DNA of 64,000 bases from the NCBI RefSeq assembly GCF_009834025.1, contig NZ_CP047156.1, forward strand, positions 3,556,067 to 3,620,066, read 5' to 3'. The DNA comes from Epidermidibacterium keratini. GTDB lineage: Bacteria > Actinomycetota > Actinomycetes > Mycobacteriales > Antricoccaceae. Within the stretch, counting starts at the first letter, position 1; each line of letters begins with the position of its first letter. The notes under the pieces are model-generated. The model was given only the letters and a program-made list of their open reading frames with translations. It ran no database searches and was not told the DNA's origin. Position numbers and translations under genes: made by a program. Below are positions 42,754 to 51,530 of this stretch, piece after piece.

Positions 42754-43266
42754 CTAGTCCGCCAACGGCAGCAGCCTCACCTCCAACAGCCCGAGCAGTA
42801 TCAGTGGGTTGAGGTAGGTCTCGCCTCGGCGTACTCCCCAGTGCAGACACGCGGCGACCGGACATCCGGCATGACCGGCATCGAGTACGCCGATCTGCTG
42901 GCCTTCGCTGACGGTTGCTCCGGCCGTGAGCGTGCTGGCCACCGGCTCGTAGGTGGTGCGTAGACCGGACGGGTGGTCAATCGAGATGACCGGACGCCCG
43001 GCGACCATCCCGACGAACGCGACCGTGCCGTCGCCGGCCGCGCTCACCGGCTGCCCCGCGCCACCTGCCAGATCGACACCGCGGTGCCCAGCGCCCCACT
43101 TCACCGCCGGCGGGTCGAAGTACCGGGTGACCTGCGGCGGCGTGAGCGGCCACGACCACGACGTACTCACCTGTGGAGCGGCCTGCGCCGGAGCGAGCCA
43201 CAGCAGCAGGAGCGTCACGACCAATGCGGCGATGGTGGACCAGGCGAGCGGCCGATAGCGAGGCAT
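42754..43266 (-). CDS. Secreted M23-type peptidase domain protein
   Basis: The protein has 170 residues from the ATG at 43266; an upstream start at 43308 is possible. A signal peptide ends at PAQA-APQ. The LytM-like domain has the zinc ligands HRGVD and a CLHWG block in which the first His of the usual HxH is Cys. This replacement seems common in the actinobacterial homologs encoded beside rpsB, so it may be a non-catalytic or altered cell-wall binding form. It is divergent from rpsB across a regulatory region. Confidence 0.82.
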   Translation of the reverse strand: MPRYRPLAWSTIAALVVTLLLLWLAPAQAAPQVSTSWSWPLTPPQVTRYFDPPAVKWGAGHRGVDLAGGAGQPVSAAGDGTVAFVGMVAGRPVISIDHPSGLRTTYEPVASTLTAGATVSEGQQIGVLDAGHAGCPVAACLHWGVRRGETYLNPLILLGLLEVRLLPLAD

Positions 43267-43374
43267 CGTCCGATCGCACCAGATACCGGTTCGTCGTCGC
43301 CACGTCATACACCGTCGATGTGGACGACACGCGTGCCTGTGGACAGATCTCGCAACGGCCGCCGCGCGATTTCT

Positions 43375-43424
43375 CTCGGATCGGCGGAAATTTCTCTCGG
43401 ATCGACGGAATTAACGCTCGGATC
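43375..43424. promoter_or_regulatory. Three CTCGGATC boxes at 21-bp spacing
   Basis: CTCGGATC occurs at 43375-43382, 43396-43403 and 43417-43424, exactly 21 bp apart, inside a partly conserved 21-bp unit. The array lies in the divergent gap between the M23 gene and rpsB. It is upstream of the candidate rpsB -10, so it could bind a regulator on one face of the helix. Confidence 0.6.
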
Positions 43425-43457
43425 TGTGGGGGAGTAACGGGCGGCGTACGCAGGGCG

Positions 43458-43463
43458 TACACT
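43458..43463 (+). promoter_or_regulatory. Candidate rpsB -10 element and leader
   Basis: TACACT would start a leader of roughly 180 bases (about 43470-43652) before rpsB, long enough for autoregulation by uS2. AAGGAG lies a few bases before the ATG at 43653. No named riboswitch is recognisable in the leader. Confidence 0.4.
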
Positions 43464-43652
43464 AGATCCAGCGGTTCGCATCGGATATCCGGCGCGGACC
43501 GACTTCGCGCGTCCAGCTCCGCCTCGGAGTGATCGGTTCAAGGTCCGGCAGCAGCCGGTTGATCAGGGCGCTAGGGACCGCCGCCACCACGGGGGCGGTC
43601 GACAACCAGGACGAGGTCGCGGCGGTGCCGTGACCAGTGAAGGAGTACGGCA

Positions 43653-44594
43653 ATGGCCGTCGTCACCATGCGCCAGCTGCTCGACAGCGGCGTCCACTTC
43701 GGGCATCAGACCCGCCGGTGGAACCCCAAGATGAAGCGCTTCATCCTCACCGAGCGCAATGGCATCTACATCATCGACCTGCAGCAGACGCTCAGCTACA
43801 TCGACCAGGCGTACGAGTTCGTCAAGGAGACCGTCGCCCACGGCGGCACCATCCTGTTCGTCGGCACCAAGCGTCAGGCGCAGGAGGCGATCGCCAAGGA
43901 GGCGACTCGCGTCAACATGCCCTACGTCAACCACCGCTGGCTGGGCGGCATGCTCACCAACTTCTCGACCGTGCACAAGCGGCTGCAGCGCCTCAAGGAA
44001 CTCGAGCAGATCGCCGAGACCGGTGGCGACACCGTGCGCACCAAGAAGGAGCAGCTGATCCTGGACCGCGAGCGCGAGAAGCTCTCGCGCACGCTCGGCG
44101 GCATCCGCGACATGGCTCGCGTGCCGTCCGCAGTGTGGATCGTTGACTCCAAGAAGGAAGCCATCGCTGTTGGCGAGGCCCGCAAGCTCAACATCCCGGT
44201 GGTCGGCATCCTCGACACCAACTGCGATCCGGACGAGATCGACTACCCGATCCCGGGCAACGACGACGCGATCCGCTCGGCCGGTCTGCTGACCCGGGTG
44301 ATCGCTGACGCGGTCGCCGAGGGCCTGCTTGCCCGCGCCGAGAACGCCGGCAAGGGTGCCGCGGACGGCGACGACAAGCCCAACCGCGACGAGGTCGCCG
44401 CCGACGAGCCGCTGGCCGAGTGGGAGCGCGAGATCCTCGAGCGCAAGGAGACGACCGACTCCGCCGAGGCCACCGACCCCGCCGCCGAGGCCACTGAAGC
44501 CGCCGAGGGCGCTGTCGCCGCGGATGCCACCGTCGCTGCTGACGAGGCTGCTGCCGACGAGGCCACCGAGGCCGTCGCCGAAGAAGCCAAGTAG
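43653..44594 (+). CDS. rpsB: 30S ribosomal protein uS2
   Basis: The protein has 313 residues. The core (1-235) has the family pattern [22 protein letters not shown], then [12 protein letters not shown] and the [13 protein letters not shown] block. The last about 70 residues are an Ala/Glu/Thr-rich acidic tail. It heads the rpsB-tsf-pyrH-frr-cdsA cluster. A GC hairpin separates it from tsf. Confidence 0.96.
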   Translation: MAVVTMRQLLDSGVHFGHQTRRWNPKMKRFILTERNGIYIIDLQQTLSYIDQAYEFVKETVAHGGTILFVGTKRQAQEAIAKEATRVNMPYVNHRWLGGMLTNFSTVHKRLQRLKELEQIAETGGDTVRTKKEQLILDREREKLSRTLGGIRDMARVPSAVWIVDSKKEAIAVGEARKLNIPVVGILDTNCDPDEIDYPIPGNDDAIRSAGLLTRVIADAVAEGLLARAENAGKGAADGDDKPNRDEVAADEPLAEWEREILERKETTDSAEATDPAAEATEAAEGAVAADATVAADEAAADEATEAVAEEAK

Positions 44595-44605
44595 CCAGAA
44601 GCCGC

Positions 44606-44628
44606 CGCCGGCGCGGGTTGACCGCGCC
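44606..44628 (+). terminator. Short GC hairpin between rpsB and tsf
   Basis: CCGGCGCGG and CCGCGCCGG form a perfect 9-bp stem with a 5-base loop. It is probably a partial terminator or mRNA-stability element, since tsf normally shares the transcript. Confidence 0.5.
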
Positions 44629-44696
44629 GGCCCTACCCACCACCACCTGATCACGCTCGACCCGTCAGGGCCCGAGCAGATAGGAAAAGACAAGAC

Positions 44697-45515
44697 ATGG
44701 CCAACTTTTCTGCTGCCGATGTCAAGAAGCTGCGCGAGCTCACCGGCGCCGGAATGCTCGACTGCAAGAAGGCGCTCGAGGAGGCCGACGGCGACTTCGA
44801 CAAGGCCGTTGAGCTGCTGCGCATCAAGGGCGCCAAGGATGTCGGCAAGCGTGCCGCTCGTACGTCGTCCAACGGCCTGGTGGCCGTCAAGAACGGCGTC
44901 GCCATCGAGCTGCTCTGCGAGACCGACTTCGTAGCCAAGAACGCCGACTTCGTCGCAACCGGCGACGAGATCGTCGCCGCGCTGGCCGACGCCAAGATCG
45001 GTGAGCTGGACGCCGCGCTTGCGCACGAGGTCGACGGCAAGACCATCGGCGACATCGTCAAGGACCTCTCGATCAAGATCGGCGAGCGCCTTGAGCTGCG
45101 TCGCGTCATCCGCTTCGACGGACAGACGACCGCCTACCTGCACCGCCGCTCGACCGACCTGCCCCCGCAGGTCGCCGTACTCGTCGAGTACACCGGTGAC
45201 AACGAGGAAGCCGCGCGTTCGGCAGGCATGCAGATCGCCGCGATGCGTCCGAAGTACGTCACCCGCGACGAGGTGCCGGCGGACGTCGTCGAGAACGAGC
45301 GCCGCATCGCCGAGACCAGCGCCCGCGAGGAGGGCAAGCCCGAGCAGGCGATCGGCAAGATCACCGACGGCAAGGTCAACGCGTACTACAAGGAGTTCGT
45401 GCTCAACGAGCAGCCTTCGGTGCAGGACTCGAAGAAGAACGTCAAGGCCGTCCTCGACGAGGCCGGAATCGCGGTCACGCGGTTCGCTCGCTTCGAGGTC
45501 GGCGAGGAGCTCTAG
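44697..45515 (+). CDS. tsf: Elongation factor Ts
   Basis: The 272-residue protein catalyses nucleotide exchange on EF-Tu. The N-terminal UBA-like domain has [26 protein letters not shown], and the core has [12 protein letters not shown]. The dimerisation region follows. It is of standard actinobacterial length. A terminator hairpin follows at 45534. Confidence 0.96.
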   Translation: MANFSAADVKKLRELTGAGMLDCKKALEEADGDFDKAVELLRIKGAKDVGKRAARTSSNGLVAVKNGVAIELLCETDFVAKNADFVATGDEIVAALADAKIGELDAALAHEVDGKTIGDIVKDLSIKIGERLELRRVIRFDGQTTAYLHRRSTDLPPQVAVLVEYTGDNEEAARSAGMQIAAMRPKYVTRDEVPADVVENERRIAETSAREEGKPEQAIGKITDGKVNAYYKEFVLNEQPSVQDSKKNVKAVLDEAGIAVTRFARFEVGEEL

Positions 45516-45533
45516 GGCTCACCGGTTTCGACC

Positions 45534-45578
45534 ACAACGGGGCCGTCGTACCGCGCGGCGGTGCGGCGGCCCCGTTGT
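45534..45578 (+). terminator. Hairpin terminator after tsf
   Basis: ACAACGGGGCCG pairs perfectly with CGGCCCCGTTGT (12 bp), with a roughly 21-base GC-rich loop that may fold further. pyrH appears to have its own TAACCT -10 at 45587-45592. Confidence 0.65.
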
Positions 45579-45625
45579 ATCCCCGCTAACCTCATTCGGG
45601 ATCAAAAGGACAAGGAGCGCTGCTG

Positions 45626-46366
45626 ATGAACGACGTGGTGACCCCCGGGTACCGGCGGGTGCTCCTGAAGCTGTCGGGGGAGACCTTCGGCGGCGGCAAG
45701 GTCGGCGTCGACACCGCGGTGGTGCACAACATCGCCGAGCAGATCCGCGACGTCGTCGCCCAAGGCATCCAGGTCAGCGTCGTCGTCGGCGGCGGCAACT
45801 TCTTCCGCGGCGCGGAGCTCTCGCAGGCCGGCATGGACCGGGCCCGAGCCGACTACATGGGCATGCTCGGCACCGTCATGAACTGCCTGGCCCTGCAGGA
45901 CTTCCTGGAGAAGGCCGGCGTACCCACTCGCGTGCAGACCGCTATCACGATGGGACAGGTCGCCGAGTCCTACATCCCGCTACGCGCCATCCGGCACCTG
46001 GAGAAGGGCCGCGTCGTCATCTTCGGCGCGGGCGCCGGTATGCCGTACTTCTCCACCGACACCGTCGCCGCGCAGCGCGCGCTGGAGATCGGATGCGACG
46101 TACTGCTGATGGCCAAGAACGGCGTGGACGGCGTCTATGACTCCGATCCCAAGACGAACCCGGACGCGGTGAAGTACCAGAACCTGACGTACGACGACGT
46201 GCTGGCCCAGCATCTGGCGGTGGCGGATGCGACCGCGATTAGCCTATGCATGGATAACAACATGCCCATCGTCGTGTTCAATCTGCTTGACGACGGCAAT
46301 ATCGCGCGCGCCGCGTCCGGCGAGCACATCGGCACTCTCATCAGCAACGCGACGCAGCCCGCCTAG
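45626..46366 (+). CDS. pyrH: UMP kinase
   Basis: The 246-residue amino-acid-kinase-fold enzyme makes UDP from UMP. It shows [37 protein letters not shown] and [20 protein letters not shown] precedes the ATG. frr follows 11 bases later. Confidence 0.96.
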   Translation: MNDVVTPGYRRVLLKLSGETFGGGKVGVDTAVVHNIAEQIRDVVAQGIQVSVVVGGGNFFRGAELSQAGMDRARADYMGMLGTVMNCLALQDFLEKAGVPTRVQTAITMGQVAESYIPLRAIRHLEKGRVVIFGAGAGMPYFSTDTVAAQRALEIGCDVLLMAKNGVDGVYDSDPKTNPDAVKYQNLTYDDVLAQHLAVADATAISLCMDNNMPIVVFNLLDDGNIARAASGEHIGTLISNATQPA

Positions 46367-46377
46367 GAGGCCCGGAA

Positions 46378-46935
46378 ATGATCGACGACACCTTGCTCGA
46401 AGCCGAAGAGAAGATGGAAAAGGCGGTCAGCGTCGCGAAGCACGACATGACGACCATCCGCACCGGCCGGGCGACCCCGCAGATGTTCGAGACCATCGAG
46501 ATCGACTACTACGGCGCGCCGACCCCGTTGACCCAGATGGCGACGATCAACGTCCCCGAGGCGCGGATGGCGACCGTCAAGCCGTACGACGCGAGCCAGC
46601 TCGGCGAGATCGAGAAGGCGATCCGCGACTCCGACCTCGGCGTCAACCCCGGCAACGACGGCCAGATCATTCGGGTCGTCTTCCCACAACTCACCGAGGA
46701 ACGCCGCAAGGAGATGGGCAAGATGGCCCGCGGCAAGGGCGAGGACGCGAAGGTCTCGATCCGCAACATCCGCCGCAGCGCCAAGGACGCGCTCGAGAAG
46801 ATCAAGAAGGACGGCGACGCCGGCGAAGACGAGGTCGATCGCGCCGAGAAGGAGCTAGAGCAGCTCACCGGCAAGTACGTCGCCGAGGTTGACGAGGTCG
46901 TCTCGCGCAAGGAAGCGGAGCTGATGGAGGTCTAG
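46378..46935 (+). CDS. frr: Ribosome recycling factor
   Basis: The 185-residue protein splits post-termination ribosomes with EF-G. It has [23 protein letters not shown], then [28 protein letters not shown] and [13 protein letters not shown]. All conserved arginines of domain I are visible. AGGAGG sits just before the ATG. Confidence 0.96.
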   Translation: MIDDTLLEAEEKMEKAVSVAKHDMTTIRTGRATPQMFETIEIDYYGAPTPLTQMATINVPEARMATVKPYDASQLGEIEKAIRDSDLGVNPGNDGQIIRVVFPQLTEERRKEMGKMARGKGEDAKVSIRNIRRSAKDALEKIKKDGDAGEDEVDRAEKELEQLTGKYVAEVDEVVSRKEAELMEV

Positions 46936-46947
46936 CCTCCCCCTTTG

Positions 46948-47835
46948 ATGATGCCCACCGACGAAGCCAAGCCAGACGCCGAATCGAGCGAGCCGCCCGC
47001 TCCCCAGCGCCCAAGTCGCGCGGGGCGCGACCTGAAGGCGGCGATCGGCGTCGGTGTCGGTATTGGCATCGTCGTCATCGCGACGCTGTTTCTCTACCGG
47101 CCGGCGTTCGCGATCATCGTGGGGCTGGCCGTCGTACTCGCCATCAACGAGCTGCAGAGCGCCGTGCGGACCGGCGGGGTCGAGGTCCCGCGGTGGCCGA
47201 TTCTCATCGGCGGCGCCGCCATGCTGGTGGCGAGCTGGTTCTGGGGTCTGCAAGGGCTGGTCATCGCGCTGCTCGCCACCTTCCTGGCGGTGATCTTCGG
47301 GCGGATGCGCGGGCCGCTGCACGGCTACCTCGCCTCCACCGCGACGGGGCTGTTCATCACGATCTACGTGCCGTTTCTGGCCGGATTCGCGGTGCTGTTG
47401 ACCAAGCCCGAAAACGGCGAGCAGCTGGTGTTGACGTGGGCGATCGCGGTGGTGTGCAGCGACACCGGCGGCTACGCGTCGGGCGTGCTGTTTGGCAAGC
47501 ATCCGATGGCGCCGCGCATCTCACCGAAGAAGTCGTGGGAGGGGTTCGCCGGATCGGTCGTTCTGGCCGGCATTGCCGGAGCGCTGCTCTACGAGCTGTT
47601 GCTGGGCTTCCCGTGGTGGCTGGGCGTGCTGTACGGCGCCATTGTGGCGGTGTTTGCGGTGACCGGTGACCTGCTCGAGTCGATCATCAAACGCGACGTC
47701 GGGGTTAAGGACATGGGCTCGCTGCTGCCCGGTCACGGTGGGGCGATGGATCGCATGGACAGTCTGCTGCTGACTGCGCCGGCCGCCTACGTCCTCCTGT
47801 CGGCGACGCCGGCGATCGTCAACGCCCTCGGGTGA
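46948..47835 (+). CDS. cdsA: Phosphatidate cytidylyltransferase
   Basis: The integral membrane enzyme makes CDP-diacylglycerol for phospholipid synthesis. It has about 295 residues with eight hydrophobic segments, a Pro-rich cytoplasmic N-terminus, and the C-terminal signature KDMGSLLPGHGGAMDRMDSL. I prefer the ATG at 46948 (or the adjacent one at 46951) to a TTG immediately before. It overlaps the following methyltransferase gene by 4 bases. Confidence 0.94.
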   Translation: MMPTDEAKPDAESSEPPAPQRPSRAGRDLKAAIGVGVGIGIVVIATLFLYRPAFAIIVGLAVVLAINELQSAVRTGGVEVPRWPILIGGAAMLVASWFWGLQGLVIALLATFLAVIFGRMRGPLHGYLASTATGLFITIYVPFLAGFAVLLTKPENGEQLVLTWAIAVVCSDTGGYASGVLFGKHPMAPRISPKKSWEGFAGSVVLAGIAGALLYELLLGFPWWLGVLYGAIVAVFAVTGDLLESIIKRDVGVKDMGSLLPGHGGAMDRMDSLLLTAPAAYVLLSATPAIVNALG

Positions 47836-48488
47836 GCGTGAGCGAGTCCGAGCAGTACGACGAAGGCTCGGCGCCCGCGTATGCGCCGGTTGTCGGCGTC
47901 GGACCGCACCCGCAGCCATGGCCCGATGACCCGAGGCTGGACCCCTCGCTGCTGCGCGATGGTGACCGTCGCAATGTCATCGACAAATATCGATACTGGA
48001 GCGTTGCGGCCATCGTCGCCGACCTCGACCAGCACCGCCACGACTTCCACGTCGCGATCGAGAACCTGCATCACGACATGAATATCGGCACCATCGTGCG
48101 GACAGCAAACGCCTTCTTGGCTCGCGAAGTTCACATCGTCGGGCGGCGCCGGTGGAACCGTCGCGGAGCGATGGTGACCGACCGCTACCAACACATCAGC
48201 CATCACAGCGATATCGCCTCGCTCGTAGACCGCGCCGCCGCGCAAAGCCTTGAGCTCGTGGGGATCGACAACCTTCCCGGAGCGATGCCCATCGAAAGAG
48301 CGAGCCTGCCGCGTCGCTGCGTGCTCGTCTTCGGCCAGGAGAGCGTCGGGCTCAGCGACGAAGCGGCAGCGGCGTGCAGCCAGGTGCTGTCGATCTCGCA
48401 GTTCGGCTCGACCCGCTCGATGAACGCTGGCGTCGCCGCGGGAATAGCGATGCATGCGTGGATTGGTCAGCATGCCCAGATCGGCTAG
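47832..48488 (+). CDS. TrmH/SpoU-family RNA 2'-O-methyltransferase
   Basis: The 218-residue SPOUT enzyme has motif 1 NIGTIVRTANAF (Asn and Arg conserved), motif 2 LVFGQESVGLS and motif 3 FGSTRSMNAGVAAGIAMHAW. It uses S-adenosylmethionine to methylate a ribose in tRNA or rRNA; the target base cannot be told. The GTG start overlaps cdsA (GTGA). It ends against the convergent ligase gene. Confidence 0.88.
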   Translation: MSVSESEQYDEGSAPAYAPVVGVGPHPQPWPDDPRLDPSLLRDGDRRNVIDKYRYWSVAAIVADLDQHRHDFHVAIENLHHDMNIGTIVRTANAFLAREVHIVGRRRWNRRGAMVTDRYQHISHHSDIASLVDRAAAQSLELVGIDNLPGAMPIERASLPRRCVLVFGQESVGLSDEAAAACSQVLSISQFGSTRSMNAGVAAGIAMHAWIGQHAQIG

Positions 48489-50011
48489 CGCAGCTGCGCC
48501 TGCAGTGAGTTGATCGTGTCGGCCTCGGCCGGACTCTTGTCCGGCCGGTAGCCCTTGACCCGCGCGAAGCGTAGGGCTACGCCGCCGGGGTAGCGCGACG
48601 ACCGCTGCACTCCGTCGATCGCGATCTCGACCACGATCTCCGGTCGCAAGAACACCGCGTGCGTGGTGCGCCTGGTCTCGTACGCCGGGAACGTCTCGGT
48701 CTGCCACCGCAGCAGCTCGTCGGTGAGCCCCTTGAAGGTCTTGCCGACCATCACGAAACCGCCGGGCTCACCAGCGACGCCCTCGGGGTCGCGGGCGCCG
48801 AGGTGCAGGTTGGACAGCCACCCGGTACGCCGCCCCGAGCCCCATTCCGCACCCAGCACAACCAGGTCGTAGGTGTGGACGGGCTTGACCTTCAGCCAGG
48901 CCTTGCCTCGTCGGCCGGCGGCGTACGGCGCGTCGAGCGACTTGACCATGACCCCTTCCTGCCCAGAGGCGAGCGCCTCGTCAAGGACCCGCTGCGCGGC
49001 GGCCGGATCGTCGGTGACGGTGCTGGCGATCAAGTGCTGCGCCGCCACATCCGCGAGGGCGCCTCGGCGTACTCGCAGCGGCTCGTCGATCAGGTCGGTG
49101 CCATCGAGGTGCAGCACGTCGAAGAACCACGGGCGAAGGACGGAGTCCGGTACGCCGTGACGACCGAAGCGGCTCATCGTGTCCTGGAAGGGCCGCGGTG
49201 CGCCGTCGTCGTCGAGCAGCAGCGTCTCGCCATCGAAGATCGCGCTGCGGATGGGCAACGCGCGCACCCGCTCGACGATCTCCGGGACCCGCGCGGTGAC
49301 ATCGGCCAACGACCGGGTCACGACGAGTACGTCGTCACCGTCGCGGTGCACCTGGATGCGCGCTCCGTCGAGCTTGTGCTCTACCGACGACTCACCCGCG
49401 GTGCTGATCGCATCCTCGACCGACGACGAGGTGGAGGCGAGCATCGGCTGTACAGGAACGCCGACCCGCAAGCCAACATCGGCGAGCGCGGCGGGCTCAC
49501 GCAGTGCGAGCTCGGCGGTGAGCCCGAGGTCGCCACTGAGCATGACCGCCCTGCGAACAACCGTTGCCGGCGTGTCGGTGGCCGCGGCGAGCGCGTCGAT
49601 GACGATGCCCTCCAGCGCGCCGGTGCGCACCTCGCCGGTCAGGATCCGCGCGAGCAAGTCGGACTCAGCGGAGTCGGCATGGGCAAACAGGCTGCCGATC
49701 AGGTCGCGGCGTACGCCGGCCGATCCGGCGCCGGAGGGCGTGTGCGCGATCTGCTCAAGCGCGTCGTCGACCTCCCGCACGCTCAGCCCGGGTTCCTTCG
49801 AGGGGGCGATCTGCGATCGCAGGTCGACCACGGTGCGCCAACCGACCCCGATGCGACCCTGGCGGACCCGCCCGATCAGCATCCCGACGAGCGCCGACGC
49901 GTCGGCAGGGTCGGTGCGGCGCAGCAGGTCGGCGAGCGCGGCGGTCTTGGCCGATCGTGCCCGGGTCTGCGAGACGGTCTCAAGCGTGCGGGCGACGTCG
50001 GCTAGCAGCAT
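48485..50011 (-). CDS. ATP-dependent DNA ligase (LigB/LigI-like)
   Basis: The protein has 508 residues. The N-terminal DNA-binding domain (1-190) is followed by the adenylation domain with motif I EHKLDGAR (Lys213), motif III FDGETLL, motif IV EGVMVKS and motif V AWLKVKP. The OB domain follows, with motif VI-like RFARVKGYRPDKSP. It resembles mycobacterial LigB. It is an accessory ligase besides the NAD-dependent one, probably for repair. Its 3' end overlaps the trmH-like gene by 4 bases. Confidence 0.92.
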   Translation of the reverse strand: MLLADVARTLETVSQTRARSAKTAALADLLRRTDPADASALVGMLIGRVRQGRIGVGWRTVVDLRSQIAPSKEPGLSVREVDDALEQIAHTPSGAGSAGVRRDLIGSLFAHADSAESDLLARILTGEVRTGALEGIVIDALAAATDTPATVVRRAVMLSGDLGLTAELALREPAALADVGLRVGVPVQPMLASTSSSVEDAISTAGESSVEHKLDGARIQVHRDGDDVLVVTRSLADVTARVPEIVERVRALPIRSAIFDGETLLLDDDGAPRPFQDTMSRFGRHGVPDSVLRPWFFDVLHLDGTDLIDEPLRVRRGALADVAAQHLIASTVTDDPAAAQRVLDEALASGQEGVMVKSLDAPYAAGRRGKAWLKVKPVHTYDLVVLGAEWGSGRRTGWLSNLHLGARDPEGVAGEPGGFVMVGKTFKGLTDELLRWQTETFPAYETRRTTHAVFLRPEIVVEIAIDGVQRSSRYPGGVALRFARVKGYRPDKSPAEADTINSLQAQLR

Positions 50012-50065
50012 GGGGACATCGTCGCACCCGGCTCCGACCGATGCCGCCTCAGGCGAATCGACTGC

Positions 50066-51427
50066 TCAGCCGTCGAGTGGCGGGGCCCAGGCGCCGCCGA
50101 GCTCGATCCCGGCTTCGCCGAAAAGGTGATCCCGGGAGGCAAGCCCGCGTTGCATAAGCCCCGACAGGTCACGCGTGAGTCGGTAGTCCTCCTTGACGAC
50201 CTCGCCGCGCACGAGGACGGTTTCGACGTTGCCGACCCCCGCGGCCAGCACCACGCTGCTCACCGGGTTGTTCAGCGGAAACATGTTGAGCCGCTCGACG
50301 TTGAGCAGGACGATGTCGGCGTCCTTGCCCGGCGTGAGACTGCCCGTCCGCGAAGCGAGCCCGGCCGCGGCAGCGCCGTCGATGGTCGCCGCGCGGAGGA
50401 TGTCGCGAGTTGTCAGATCCAGGCGCTGAGGCATGTCGCCCGCGCGCAGAGCCGCGTCGTTGTCGGCGCCGCGCTGGGTGCTGAGCATCGATCGCATCGC
50501 ACCGAACATGTCACCGCCGATCCCCGTGCAGACATCGATCGACAGCGATGGCCGAAGCCCCTGGTCGAGGATGCGGCGGGTCGGGGGGTATCCGTGGCCC
50601 ATGTGCAGCTCGACCTCGGGAGAGACCGATACGGCGCCGCCGCTGTCACGCACTCGGGCGAGCTCGTCGTCGGTCGATGCCGAGCAGTGGATGTACGTCG
50701 TACCCTCGCGAAGCAAGTTGGCCTCGGCGAGCGCGGTGATCCCGCCGCGCTCGGTCCAGGTGCCCACGCCGACATGCACGGTGATGGGAATGTCGAGCTC
50801 GTCGGCCACGCCCCACACGCGCGCTGTCTCCTCGATGGCCGAGAAGTCCGGCCCGCGAGGTGCCAGGGCGAGCGACAGCAGCCCGCCGTCGGAGGAGTAG
50901 TGATCGTTGCGAATACGCGCAAGGTCGTCGAGCTCGAAGCGATCTGACGCGCCCAGCCACGCGCCGACCGGCTCGCCGTAGCCGAACACGACGCGCTCAC
51001 CGCTCTCGCGATGTGCCGTGAGCGCGGCGTCGGCGTGCTCGGGCGTATTCATGATGTGCGCCCAGTCCAGCACCGTGGTGATCCCCGCGTCCTGGGCTTC
51101 GAGCAGTCCCAGCAAGGTCGAGATGTAGACATCCTCGGGCCGGAACCTCGTGCCCAGCTGACCCAGGACGCCGGCGAAGTACTCCACCAGGCTCCAGTCC
51201 GCTGCGATTCCGCGGGCAACGGTCTGCCAGAGGTGTCGGTGGGTGTCGACGAAGCCGGGTAGGGCCAGCCGGCCTTCGCCGTCGATGACGCGAGCGTCTG
51301 CTGGATAGTCACTGCCAGGGCTTATCTGCTCGATCTTGCCGTCGCGGATGACGATGTCGGAAATCTGCTCCGGGACTGCGTCGTCCATGCTGATGACGTA
51401 CGCGCCGCGAATCACCGTGGTGGTCAT
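50066..51427 (-). CDS. Amidohydrolase, chlorohydrolase/deaminase subgroup
   Basis: The 453-residue TIM-barrel metalloenzyme has LPGFVDTHRHLWQ (H63, H65), then HVGVGT, YIHCSASTDDE and LSIDVCTG as later metal and catalytic positions, and a C-terminal composite domain with GSLTPGKDADIVLLN. The subgroup includes cytosine, 5'-deoxyadenosine and s-triazine hydrolases. The GIGGDMFGAMRSM block is typical of TrzN/AtzA-like proteins. It is divergent from an epoxide hydrolase across an operator-like region, so the two may act in one catabolic route. Confidence 0.87.
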   Translation of the reverse strand: MTTTVIRGAYVISMDDAVPEQISDIVIRDGKIEQISPGSDYPADARVIDGEGRLALPGFVDTHRHLWQTVARGIAADWSLVEYFAGVLGQLGTRFRPEDVYISTLLGLLEAQDAGITTVLDWAHIMNTPEHADAALTAHRESGERVVFGYGEPVGAWLGASDRFELDDLARIRNDHYSSDGGLLSLALAPRGPDFSAIEETARVWGVADELDIPITVHVGVGTWTERGGITALAEANLLREGTTYIHCSASTDDELARVRDSGGAVSVSPEVELHMGHGYPPTRRILDQGLRPSLSIDVCTGIGGDMFGAMRSMLSTQRGADNDAALRAGDMPQRLDLTTRDILRAATIDGAAAAGLASRTGSLTPGKDADIVLLNVERLNMFPLNNPVSSVVLAAGVGNVETVLVRGEVVKEDYRLTRDLSGLMQRGLASRDHLFGEAGIELGGAWAPPLDG

Positions 51428-51530
51428 GGCCGAGGACGCTATAGCGTATATGATATTCGGTCAAGGTCAGTGGTCGCTCGACCGTCTGCTCGATCGGCAG
51501 ACAAGCGCCGTCTGCTGCGATGATGTCGAC
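51428..51530. promoter_or_regulatory. Divergent promoter with palindromes
   Basis: CGCTATAGCG (51437-51446) is a perfect palindrome overlapping a leftward TATAGC -10 for the amidohydrolase. GTCTGC/GCAGAC (51484-51489 and 51497-51502) is an inverted repeat with a 7-base spacer, and a third GTCTGC stands at 51510-51515. The AT-rich run GTATATGATATTC lies between. Joint regulation of the two genes is inferred. Confidence 0.45.

Noticed and set aside
43369-43430. CRISPR-like array
   Set aside because: There are only three units of 21 bp without unique spacers or cas genes. It is better seen as phased binding sites.
43470-43652. Known ribosomal leader riboswitch before rpsB
   Set aside because: I could not match any named leader motif by eye. 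The long leader is reported, but no RNA class is claimed.
46945-46947. TTG as the cdsA start
   Set aside because: Two ATG codons follow immediately and give the same protein without an unusual initiator.
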